A stretch of 64,000 bases of DNA, taken from assembly GCA_012656075.1 (NCBI GenBank), contig JAAKBF010000009.1, forward strand, positions 930,001-994,000, written 5' to 3'. Made by a program: the position numbers and the translations under genes. This DNA comes from Phytophthora hibernalis. Taxonomy: Eukaryota > Oomycota > Peronosporomycetes > Peronosporales > Peronosporaceae. The notes beneath the pieces were generated by a model. It made no database searches. It saw only the letters and a list, made by a program, of their open reading frames with translations, and was not told the DNA's origin. How positions within the stretch are numbered: the stretch's first letter is position 1; the number at the start of each line of letters is the position of its first letter. Positions 52,012 through 63,200 of this stretch are shown piece by piece.

Positions 52012-52316
52012 CGCGGACGCACTGTTGTGCAACATAACGTCAATGAATTCGCTACGCTTCTTCATGTAAGTTAGCTCGGGGTGCAGCATTCAGACAGAGA
52101 AACAAACTACGTCGGTTGCCTCAAGTTTCAACCGTTGATTTTTACACGTTTACACAAAATTTACACCTTTACACAAAATTTTAAATTTTTTGTGTAAAGG
52201 TGTAACATTTTTCGAACCAATCTAGATACTTAACAATTCAAGAAAGTTAATTGTTACCTTCTTCGACTTAGAGGATGTTAATTTTGAGAAAGTTCTTAAC
52301 TTTTTTTCGAATCAAC
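52012..52316. other. AT-rich intergenic region with repeats
   Basis: A 305-bp region between convergent genes. It holds the hairpin at 52161-52205 and two imperfect copies of a TTTTTCGAAYCAAYCTA...TACTTAACA unit (52207-52235 and 52301-52338). Confidence 0.5.
52161..52205. repeat. Inverted repeat with ~18-bp perfect arms
   Basis: TTACACCTTTACACAAAA at 52161-52178 is repeated in inverse as TTTTGTGTAAAGGTGTAA at 52188-52205, around a short AT spacer. A partial direct copy of the left arm precedes it at 52141-52160. It could be a cruciform, a terminator-like hairpin or the end of a small element. Confidence 0.85.
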
Positions 52317-54062
52317 CTAACAAAAGCTACTTAACATTTCGAGGATGTAAGCGTTGTGTAAGTTTGTTGCCTTTATCGAACCTACCCTGCTACATAGCAA
52401 CTTGAAGATACCCTTGCGCCAGCGCTCCTTCCGGGCGAATCTGAGCTCCCGCAGCGTCTCCGACAGCCGCACGCCATCCAGCAGACACTGACGCAGCTCC
52501 GCCGCGCTCTGCGGACTCTGCGCCTGTGTAGCGATGTACTGCAGCGCGTCATGGAGAAAGCCGCGCGAGTCGTGGACGCTCGTGAGCTCCAGCTCCCGCA
52601 CCACGACAGCGTTCATGTCCATGGCCACACTCACTCGCGGCCGCAGCTCCAGCCGTGATCGGTCCATGAACACCACGCAGCCCATGGACTGCACCAGCGA
52701 CGTCGCGACATCCGCAGACGCCTCGGAGCCGATGAGATCAACAACGGCGTCCAGCGCCAACTCCGTCTGTCGCGAGAGGACGTGGCGCACAGCAGCAGGC
52801 TGATAAATATCTAGAGGAGTGACGGAGGCGTACTGCATCCCGCTACTGCTGCTGCTGGTTACGGCTGTGGAGAACACGTGCAGACTCTGCGCGTCGAGCT
52901 GCACCGCTTGGTGCAAGTACCTTGTCAGCAGGTTGGAGAGGATCGTGGCAGGTCCGTCGCACAGGATGGCGATGCTGCGGGTGTGGCGTCGTTGCAACTC
53001 GCTGGTGATGGACAGCACCACGGACATGTCGTCAGCCAAGAGTGCCAGGTCGTCGGGGACGACAGAGGGCACCACGCAGAGGTTGCCAATTGGCACTACG
53101 ATGTACTCGGCGAGTGCACCACTGGATGCACTCACACCGATGCAGGAAGTGCTGCTCTGCGAGCTGTGAAGAGATGGTTCTGCGTGATGATCTTGTTGGT
53201 GTTCTCCTTCCTGCTCGCTGGCTGTTGCGCGACGGATGTATGGTGATGCAACGACCTTGTCGAACAACTTGACGGGGTCGTGCGCTTCTCCTGTCATGGT
53301 AACGTCGGCCTGGTGCGACAGCATCTCACTGACAACGCCGACGAACGACCTGCCCAGCACGCCATTCTTGCCCAGGATTTCGCCCCGACACGTCTGCGCG
53401 TCAAAGAGCGACGCGGCTGCTCGCAACACGCGCACTTTGGCTTCCCCAGTCTCGGCGATGTCGCACACGATGCGACTGACGGCAACCACCGACGAGTCTT
53501 CATTGCAGCGACACGTCGCTCGCAGCGCCGTCATCTCCACCGCCGGGTCCGTGGCCACACCAAGTTTGCTGTCATCCTGTCCAGTCACCAGCGAGCCCAG
53601 CAGCGCCCGCAGCTCGTCGCTCTTGGGCGGACTGAACTGCTCGTTGAGCGCCTCAATGAACTCTCGGAAGCCGGACTTTTCGACCAGATCAACGGGCAGC
53701 TGTTCGTGCGCGAGCCACCGGGCCAGTGCGAGCTTGGCGTTCCCAGCTTTGAGCAGCAAAGCGTCCTCGACGTGTCCCGTCGACTGCCTGGCCGCCGCCG
53801 TCTTCTCCTGCTGCGTGCGCCTGGTCCTGGAGGCCAAGACACTGGGCGACGCCTGATTGCGCTGCTCCAACAACTGCAGCAGCGCGCCGGCGTGGTGTCG
53901 CTCCAGGTGGCGCGTCAGGTTGTGCGTCTTGTCCTTGAGCTTGGCCGCGCACAGCAGACACACGCGCGAGGTGGCGTCTTCGGCCGCCAGGTCCGGGTAC
54001 AGGTCTCGGATGTCCACGGCCTGAATGCGCGTGACCGTCTCCACCTCCGTCTCGTCCGCCAT
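52317..54062 (-). CDS. BED zinc finger / hAT-derived N-terminus fused to MDR dehydrogenase-like domain
   Basis: ATG at 54062; 581 residues, one unbroken frame. Residues ~30-60 form a BED finger (VCLLCAAKLKDKTHNLTRHLERHH). Residues ~105-155 (LALARWLAHEQLPVDLVEKSGFREFIEALN) match the hAT transposase segment that follows the BED finger. From ~200 onward the sequence follows a medium-chain dehydrogenase/reductase plan: a GroES-like ILGKNGVLGRSFVGVVSEM, AEYIVVPIGNLCVVPSVVPDD, then a Rossmann-like region (SIAILCDGPATILSNLL, LDAVVDLIGSEASADVATSL) and VHDSRGFLHDALQYIA. Typical catalytic zinc ligands and a clear GxGxxG are not seen, so the enzyme part may be inactive. It looks like a domesticated transposon-enzyme fusion. 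Confidence 0.7.
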   Translation of the reverse strand: MADETEVETVTRIQAVDIRDLYPDLAAEDATSRVCLLCAAKLKDKTHNLTRHLERHHAGALLQLLEQRNQASPSVLASRTRRTQQEKTAAARQSTGHVEDALLLKAGNAKLALARWLAHEQLPVDLVEKSGFREFIEALNEQFSPPKSDELRALLGSLVTGQDDSKLGVATDPAVEMTALRATCRCNEDSSVVAVSRIVCDIAETGEAKVRVLRAAASLFDAQTCRGEILGKNGVLGRSFVGVVSEMLSHQADVTMTGEAHDPVKLFDKVVASPYIRRATASEQEGEHQQDHHAEPSLHSSQSSTSCIGVSASSGALAEYIVVPIGNLCVVPSVVPDDLALLADDMSVVLSITSELQRRHTRSIAILCDGPATILSNLLTRYLHQAVQLDAQSLHVFSTAVTSSSSSGMQYASVTPLDIYQPAAVRHVLSRQTELALDAVVDLIGSEASADVATSLVQSMGCVVFMDRSRLELRPRVSVAMDMNAVVVRELELTSVHDSRGFLHDALQYIATQAQSPQSAAELRQCLLDGVRLSETLRELRFARKERWRKGIFKLLCSRVGSIKATNLHNAYILEMLSSFC

Positions 54063-54216
54063 GGGGATCGGAGCTGTCGGCGGTGCTGCAGTGAGCAAGT
54101 CAATGAATCAGTTGTGTATGAGATGGCTACATCATAGTATGACGAGCTTTGATTGGTCAAAACCCAGGAACCAACTTTTGGTCCAAAATGTGCACTTCAA
54201 CTTCAGCCGACCATTC
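54063..54216. promoter_or_regulatory. Divergent promoter between BED-MDR and BEACH genes
   Basis: 154 bp separate the two start codons. It contains GATTGGTCAAAAC (CCAAT-type, ~54151-54163) and GTGCACTTCAACTTCAG (54190-54206), the latter ending about 10 bp before the BEACH-gene ATG. Confidence 0.45.
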
Positions 54217-57200
54217 ATGAAGAAGCTCCTGGGCGGCATCTTCGCGCGCTCTCCGTCCGCTGAGAGTACGCGCGCGGCCTTAACGCCCACAGCAGATGCG
54301 AACACTTCCGCTCCCAAACGCTGGGGCGCCTTCCTGCTGCCTTCAGCGCCACCGCAGCCCTCCACCGCCGACCCAGTGCGGAACTCGTAATTTTTATTTG
54401 GAAATGTTGTAAAATAACATTTTATAAATTACATCCAGGCGACACTGAAACATTTGGACGCGGTCATGCGGGCGTCGCGGCCCACGTGAAAGCGGTGATA
54501 GCCAAGTCTGTTGACGGCGAGGAACACAGTGCGGAGCTGCTCGAGCTCGTGCAATTCGTGGAGAAGTTGCAGCAACAGTCAAGTCAGTCCACAAGTGCCG
54601 GTATTTTATTTCACAGGTTTTTGTTGACAATTGTATGTGAAATTTTGTAGATGAACCTTCGTTGGATGTACTTAGGAGCTACCTCTCGTGGACGGAAGGG
54701 ATTGCGTTCTGTGAGCAGACCGCATTTCCGTCGCTGGTGCTGGATTTTGTTTCGAGGATGCGCGCATTTGCCATGAAAGAAGAATTGCAAGGAATGCTAA
54801 GACCTGGTGGTAACAGAGATCACACGAGTGAGCACATGACAGGTGGAGAAGATGCTACGCTGCAGGAAGAGACGGCGCTTGGGTTTGCAAAGCTGGTATC
54901 TTCGCTTGAGCTATTGATGAATTGCGTGCTTGCCATCGCGTCGAATGAGACCTTGATGGATACGTTTCGGTGCGAGTTGCCAAACCTACTTGCTCTTACG
55001 GCAGAAGAGTACCCGCCAACGGCATTATTTATTCGTGATTTCTGCGGTCGTTCGCTGATTTCTGTTTCCGACCGTGCTTTCAATGCTAGCCTGGCATGGT
55101 ACTTGCTGGACTGTAATACAATTCCCAAGTCGATTCAGGTGATGACCAACTATGCTCTCGCTACAATCACCACTCCTGAAACGGCAGCACGAGCGTTGGA
55201 GCGGTATCAAAATACGCCTCGCAAACGCTTACAGTATGATAGCAATGACACCAGTATTGATAACTCTGCTGCAGCTGCTGCTGTCAGCGACGCACTTGGT
55301 CTCAGTCGGATCATTGGAGGAATGAGCGACCGCGATGAAGTCGTCACAACTACATTTACGTCATCTCAGAACTTGCCGCCGAGTGAAAACTTTCAGAGTG
55401 ATAGGAGTCCAGTCGTGCCCAAAACGTCCGACATATTCTGCCTACCATGCTACGATGTGCGGGTGGGCCTCAAGGCAGTCGTTTACGTGTTGGAAAAGAC
55501 GCAGCGATTTACTCCTGTTTTGTTGGATGCGTTCCAGACCTCTGGTGGCTATACATTACTCCTACGCCTCTTAGACACATGCAATGAGGAGGAAATCCCA
55601 ACATTTCTTGATTTGTTGACGTCGCTTATGTTGTTTGGACCCCGTTCGTCGGATGCTAACGACAGCACCGAGCGTCTGGTGAATGGAAACGTGTTTTGTG
55701 CGCGGAATGTAAATGCCTTTGCGGCAATGAGAGATTTGTTATTAAACTATATCGCCGAACTGGGCAGAAGTGCAGAACCTGACACGGAGTGTTCTTTTGC
55801 GGCAAAACGTAGAAACGAGAACCTCATCTTGCTGCTCCTTACAAACGTTTTGCACGTATACACGAGCGATTACGACAATTTCGTGTTTCTTGAGCCGAAA
55901 ACACGTTCGCTGGCACTGCTGTTGACAAAATTGCCGTTTACGGCGTTCTTGGACGCGCAAGTCATTATCTTGCGCATCGTAGAGTATGTGTGTTGCTCCG
56001 CAAAACCTGACGACCCCCTCCCTCATGAAATATTGTCGATTGTATGCGGAATGCTTGTTGCATACGGTCCTCTCAGTAGCCAACGGGATACGGAAAGTTC
56101 GAAAGCACAAAACATTGGCGCCAGTTTATCATCCACCCTGAATACGCCCAAAGATTTGATGAGAGCGTTTGAAGGACCAAGCACGTTGCTCTCAACTTTA
56201 ATGTGCGAGTGTCTAATGAAGATCCTACGCAACTGTGAAGCGGATAGGTATAAACAAGAACTGAGTGGCTTTGGGTTGATGGACCGTGGGATTTATCTAT
56301 GGCTAGAGAAAATTGCTACTTTTTCACCTCAGCCCCAGTTACGGATGTGTCCACTTTACACGAACATCTGACTGCACTCAAGCCTCATCTTGAGTTATAT
56401 GGCAATGTATTGTGTTTAATGTTACGCAATAACGCCCGTGAATGCATTCGGTATCGGGAATCACGAATATACCAGTCACTGTATGTTATTATAGAAGCGT
56501 TAGTATCAGGCGACTTGTTGTCGACTCCTTTTGATGAAGTACGGTCATTTGAAAGCAGCCAATTTGCAATTGTGTCCGCCTTTGTGGAGCCTGCGGGTAT
56601 TTTGCGATCCGTGAGCAGTCGTGGAAGTGAGTTTGTGTCGAGCACCATACTCCTACAGACTGGGGTTGAGTCGGATTTAAGCTTTATCTTAGAGCTGTTG
56701 CAGCGATTTCGTGGAGCTGTTTGGAGACAGATTTTGTTACTTTATATTTTGATGGATACTTTGAAAATAGGTGGGCTGATGATATCATCATCATGGAAAG
56801 GATGCCAGGGCTATGAAATTATCCTCGCTACACTCTCATCTGTGGACCTTGCACAGAGTGACACGCTTGATCGTGCGTTTCAGATGATGGATTTGATTCT
56901 TGTGATTTTAAGAATCACCCTTTGCTCGCAGCATAACGTCGAGTACTTCAAAAGTATTGATGGTTATTCGACTGTTGCAAGCTGCATAATCACCTCTGGA
57001 GTTCTTGACAGTGCCAAAAAAGAAACGATTATACAGCGAATACTTGAGATTATTGTTTGCGATGCCCAACAACCTGAAATACTCAATGGCGACGCGGTTC
57101 AGATAATATTTTGTCTTCTTCCGATCTTGCCGTCAAATGATGCCGTCGATATAATGGCAAAACTACTCTCAATGCTCGAAACTGCAGGAGATACGTCAAT

Positions 57201-60200
57201 TCTTCGCAGGAAAGAGCAGGTCAGCCGACTTGTTCGCGCTGGTGCCCTTCAATGGATACAGAAACCCAAGCTAATTAAGAGAATGCTACGAGATGAGGAC
57301 CCGTTAAAGCCATTTCTTGTCAAGTGGATTGTGTCGATTGTATTAGAGGAAGATCTCCCAATCCCCCGCTTGCAAGATTTTCTAGAAATTGCAGGGAAGA
57401 CAATGCCGGAACTTCTTGGGGGTCATATCTGTGCAAAAGGGACTCTGAAGGATGCATCAGAGGTGAGTACTGGCGATGATCATCCTGAGGTAGGGTTGCT
57501 CTTGCTACAGGCAGTGTTACGAAACCCTGCCGTTCGGCACGTATCTGTGGGCAAACCCCAGGGAACAGAGCAGACTGGGCGATACGTTCATATTGTGAAT
57601 AGTGCTGATCGTGTGTGGCCTCCGTCATCTGGATATTCATTTTCATGCTGGCTTCGATTTCCTGGCGCTCCCGCTTTAAAAACTGTGCAAACCGATGCAA
57701 CTGCGCCAAGTTATACGCTTGAAAATAATTCAGTATCCGTCGCTCTATGTGAAGGGTATTTGAGCTTGACGCCCGCTGTGGAGGATGAAGGACGAACGGA
57801 TGTTTATGGAGTCCTGGTGGGGACAACTTTGACGCTGTTTAGCTCAAGTGACTGTGCCGCTCAAAATCAGGAAGCGATCGCCGAGTTGGAAGTATCAAAG
57901 ATTTCTCGAGCAGGGCCCTTAGACTGGTCCATTTTCTCCACTACGGGTCGCTACCTGGCAAGCTGTGTTGATGCAAGCAGCATGGAGATGTGGTGGCGTG
58001 CAATAGAGCAATCTGGAAGTTTTACTGGCCCAGATTCTAGACCCGACTCAGATGACACTTTTAATGCTTCATTTGGAGGCGCTAGTCTTGGTGCCGCATC
58101 TACACTAGATCCAACAAGTGAAGTGACGAGCGATGCAGAGGAAGGGTCTGCCTGCATCGTATCCATATATTCTTTAGAGTCTTCCGGGTGTTTCGTTCGA
58201 GCATTTTTCGAACAATTTACAGGCTTGCTTCGCTTCAATACCGGTGCTGTAAGTTCCGGGCCCAGCATCAATGCGAATCCAAAGCACACTTCTGTCGTAT
58301 TCGAGTCTGTGGCAATTGGTGATCTTCGGTCCTCTCTATCTTGCAGTGACGATTCCAGCCTCAATTCTAACGAAATAAATGTTTTACAGATGCCTCAAAT
58401 CGACCGAAAGCGCGATTGGCATCACTTCGCATTCACGCATCGAAAAGCGGTTGTCGGAAGTTCTGTGGTTACGGTATACATTGATGGGAGGGAAGTAGCA
58501 ACAAAGAAATTGAATTTCCCATCCGCTCCTCTGCGGGGTCTTATCAAGCCTTTGTGGGTAGCGACGCACAAGTATGTAGTCCTCATTCAGCATTATCGTG
58601 GAAAGCAGGACCGATGTGGCTAACGGATGAAGTCGTATCAAGCAGGACGATTGCGGCTATATTTTCTCTGGGCCCTACGTTTGCACACCAGTTCAGTGGT
58701 CATGCATATCGATCAGTGGGAGAGTGGCCAGAAGCACTTGCAAGCTCGCACTTAGCTCGAGCAGCTGACCGCGGAATTGAAATCTCCCAATTTGCTCAGA
58801 GACTGCAACTCTCAAGACTGGGGCGGTCATGCCGCCGTCAGTGGCTCGATGGGAATGACTTGGGTACCGGTTCTGGTTCAGCCCAAAATGCTTCTAATGA
58901 TATCGTCGCGACTGGCACCACTTCGATAGCGGAATCGATGATCGCCAAAAAAGAGGAACTTGCTGAAGGATTGCGCCTTGCTACAAGCGGTGTCGGCCTT
59001 CCTTCGAGAAAAATGAAGAATAAGGTGGTAGCTTTTCGGAACTTCATCAGCTACGATTGTTCCCTGAGCTCGTTTGGAGGTGAAATCGAGTATCTTCTCG
59101 GAAATGCTAAGCTTCCAGCAGATACCGTCCTTTTCACTCTGAATACCTCGTGCAGCGATCGCTCCAGCACGCCAGTATTAGTGAACACCCAGGCACATTA
59201 TATCAACTGTGCCCAATCGTGCCACTTGGATTTAGCCCGATCTCTTCCTTACGTTGGAGGTATTACCCAAGTCTTATTCCCGCTCTTAGATCGGGCCAGA
59301 CATCAAGGTGACTTTTACCTCGTTTTGAAGATGCTGGCGAATGTATTGCGCCGCAACCCAGCGTGCTTAGCAGAATGTATCGGATCCAACGGTTATGCTT
59401 TTATCGCAGCACTGCTCTGCAAGCGTGTGCACCTGATTAATGAAAAAGCACTTCGGTGCGTCGTACGGTTAGCACAAGCAGGAAAACTTGTGCCATACGC
59501 GGCAACCCATGCAGGTGCCACCACTAGCAAGATGCTCGCGCACCCAGTGGTTGTAAATGTTGTTGCTCTAACTCAGGTTGTGTTAAGTACCGAGTTGCGC
59601 AAAAAAATGCCGCACCACTTGCAGTGCCAACTAATTTCGCTTTTAATGGACTTGCTGGTAGTGTCGAATCCCAACGCAGTGTTTAATGCTCGTCAATTAC
59701 GAAGGGCAGGATTGCTGCAGTGGATTCTCACATACCTGTCAGAGCTAGGAAACGAAGAATGCGATATGGACCCAGGTACTGCTCTAGAAATGCGGTGGTG
59801 CTTTCCAAAGTTCACAGAACCAACATTTGAAGCAATTTTGCAGTACGCTCTGTCGTTATTACGAGCATTTCTGAGAATTGAAAGCCATGCGGATGACTTG
59901 TATCGTATAACCGAGGTGATGTTACTTTCAATGACGAGCACCGCCATGCACAGTCGTGACAGCCCGATTCGCGTGATTCTTCTTCAATTTGTACTCCATG
60001 AGATTGAGAATGACTCACTAAATGCTTTGAACTCTCGAACAACAGATCCGACCACGAAAAGTGGGATTTTGGAGGCACAACGCCTCTCCGATGTTATTAT
60101 TGAGGCTATTTTGCACCGTGAAGGTGCTGTTTCGGGGATCAAAAGGCGTGTGGAAAATGGAAATAGTTTCGAGGCTGCGTCTTTGGGTTCTCCAATAGCA

Positions 60201-63200
60201 GAAAGCAATTTAAAGTTCGGAAAGGGTATTTCATCGACTTACCCCGTTGACGGCTTTGCAAGTGTACTTCTTGACGTCATCGATCAAGACACTGACAACG
60301 GTCGCTGGATATCTGCAGAAGCACTTCTAGGAATTCGCATTCTGTTATCTCTGGCTCAATTGCACGTGGCGTTTGCAGAGCATTTGCTGTGTAAGACGGT
60401 GCTAATGGGGAAATTGAAGAGAGTACTGTTGAAATATAGCACTGATTGCTGTGTATATACCCTTACTGGCGTATGTTTTCAGTATTCCTGTTGCTAATAC
60501 CAGCTACGACGATCCTGATACACTTTCAGCTACTGATGTGGCCTTCTGTTCGCTTTCGTTGCCCCCTCCGTTCAAGACACTAGAGTGCACTGAAAAGTGC
60601 GTTGGTCAGGTATGGGATTTGATTGGAGAATTGCTGTTACAGAATTGTCAGTTAGTCTGCAACCCTGTTGCTACCGAAGTGAATGTTAATGTGCTAGCAA
60701 AACTGGCTTATCAAGTGAAAGCAAGTTCCACCGTTTTTGCTTCTATGTGCAAGTCGAGTGGAACGATCTTTCGGATTATAGTGCAATGTCTGTGCGCTTG
60801 TTTGGATAATACTGCAAACATTCGAGACAAGAAACCTCGTTCAAGAAGTAGCCAAACAGAAACTGGCAGCTGTTCCGTCATTGACGATCAATCCGCGCCA
60901 TTTGAACGACTGAGTGAAACTATGAGAGCCGAATGTAGTGGGTCGAGCTCCATAGCTGATGCGTGTGTGAATTTGACTCAAACGATCATGATTCGAGCTC
61001 TATCTGGTAGCGGTGAGTTCGGGTCTTTGATGATGCTCTACTTGGAAACCCTCGACGAGAGTATTTTGAGGCTGGACGGCTCAATATTGTCACGTGTGAG
61101 TGGCCAAAAGTTTTGGTTAGCTCTCCTAGACTGTATCATTGAGAAGGAGGCGGCAATAACAACGAAGTGTGAGTTGATATCGATGAAGAATGTATGCACT
61201 GTCTGCGTTGCACTTGCTCGGTATCTAGCGGACGGAGATAATCATTCGAAAGAGACGGCTGAAACTGTTTCAGCATCATTTGATTCCTGTCATTCAGGTG
61301 CAGCTTTTTCATACGCTGGTAACCCTGAAAGAGCGCACATTTCTTGCTTCGGGGAGGAGGCTTTTCGTTTCTTGGTGAGGTGTTGTAAAATTTGTGCTGA
61401 GCCAACGGCTACACAAGTGCTTGGTGCGGATGTTCAACAGTTTTTCTATGGCGCATTTATTTATTCTGCACAGACTGTGTTATTGAATGAACTCGGTGGT
61501 GCTCATAAAATGAAATTGCCCCACCACAGCTCTTGAGTAATCTAGTAGAATGGAAACACATTCTTCTGGAGCAGCCCAGTTGGCAAGGGTTAGTGATTTG
61601 TGGCACTCTGGCACAAAGCTCGACTGGTGAGGTCACTGGAGGACTTGATTCCAACAGTATCAATCCTCATCTGGACGCCCACGTCGGATGCACCGTGCCC
61701 GAAGTCTGAGCGCAAACGCTCAAAAGAGTTTGGTATTGGCACTGAGTCGGATCGTAGTTTTATCCTTTCGTTAGCTTCACTACTGTTCAGAATGCTGATG
61801 GATGACGCAGCGAATGTTCGTCACACTGCAATCGTTATGTGGCAGTTCCTAATCGACCAACGGTTTAACGTGTTGAAGGAACTGTTAATCGCAGAGCCCC
61901 GCACTTCTCTTTGCATACGATCACGTCGACGAAGAAAGAGGCTGCTGTTGATATCTTCCACGGCGGCTTTGATCGACTACTCTATGCGTTGCATACTACC
62001 GAAACACAAACGGGGAGTTCGCGAGTTATAGCGAATAGTGACACTGTTGGACTCAACCAAGAGATCTGGTGTCAATTCCAACTTTGGCTTGGCGAAAATA
62101 ATGCCTTACTGACAGATCTCCTAGTTGCAAAAACGGACACAATATACCGCCACGTACAAGATGTCCTTTTGTCGTGCATCAGCCTCCAAAACTTCCGAGT
62201 AGTGTGGACGCTCGAGAAACGCTTCAGCTTAATTTCCGGTTCGGCTAGACGTAAAAAAGCTAGTCAAATGAACGATGGCTTCGAATCTGAGCTAGGTCGC
62301 CGCGACATGATAGCGAAAAAGGCTGTTGTGAAGTTTTCAAGTCTCAAAGATAGCGCACTTGAGTCGATGAACGATGGCTTGTCTCAGTGGCATGAAACTT
62401 CATTGCGCCTCGCAAATACAAGAAACATTTGGCGAATGGGAAGGTGGCAAACAGAGTCATCAGGAAACTTTGCAGATGAATTCGTCGCTCATTTCGAGGA
62501 GCAGCGAAGCTTATTCCAGCGCAGAGCACTTGGTTATCGCCTGGACATCACGGAGGGCCCCCAACGGATGAGACTCCGACTTATCCGAGACTACTTTTCC
62601 AAAGAAAGACCAAAGCAAAACTTGACTGAGAATAACGAGAACCAGCCAGGTACAATAGATGACCGGTCAACGCAGAGCACAGTAGACTCTCTGTCGTCAT
62701 CTCGTCTCTCGGTTTTAAGCAAGATTGAGAACCTTGAAAGCGAGATATTTCGACGAAGTTTAGAATTTCACGAAGCAGTGGAAGTGTTCCGGGAATTTGT
62801 GTACCAGCAATCCATAACGACCAGTTGTGGGGATGGCATTCGCCACACTCTTGAAAACATTTTGAGTCGTTGCAAGTTAGATTCAACACAAGAATTCTTT
62901 TCCAGCATTAAGGAACCAGCACAGAGCGAGTGCAACGATGGAGAGTTGACACCTCTTACGATGGCCCGTTTGCTCTATACTTCATTCTTGGAGGGATTAG
63001 AAAATAATGACGGCAAGCGCACTAGGGGCATTTCACCGTCTATCCTCGCTGATATTGATCGCTTTATTCAAGAAGCTGGAGACAATCTCGACGAAAATCC
63101 TATCCAGTCGACAATGTTTGATGCGGCTGATGCTGAGGCGACGCAACATGCGCTTTGTTCTGTGCGTGAGGAGAGTTTTCGATCTATGCGAGGCGAAATG

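Noticed and set aside
53280..54137. 285-residue open frame on the plus strand
   Set aside because: It is antisense to the BED-hAT-MDR gene, Arg/His-rich from GC-biased codons, and has no domain. The minus-strand gene has clear zinc-finger and MDR motifs.
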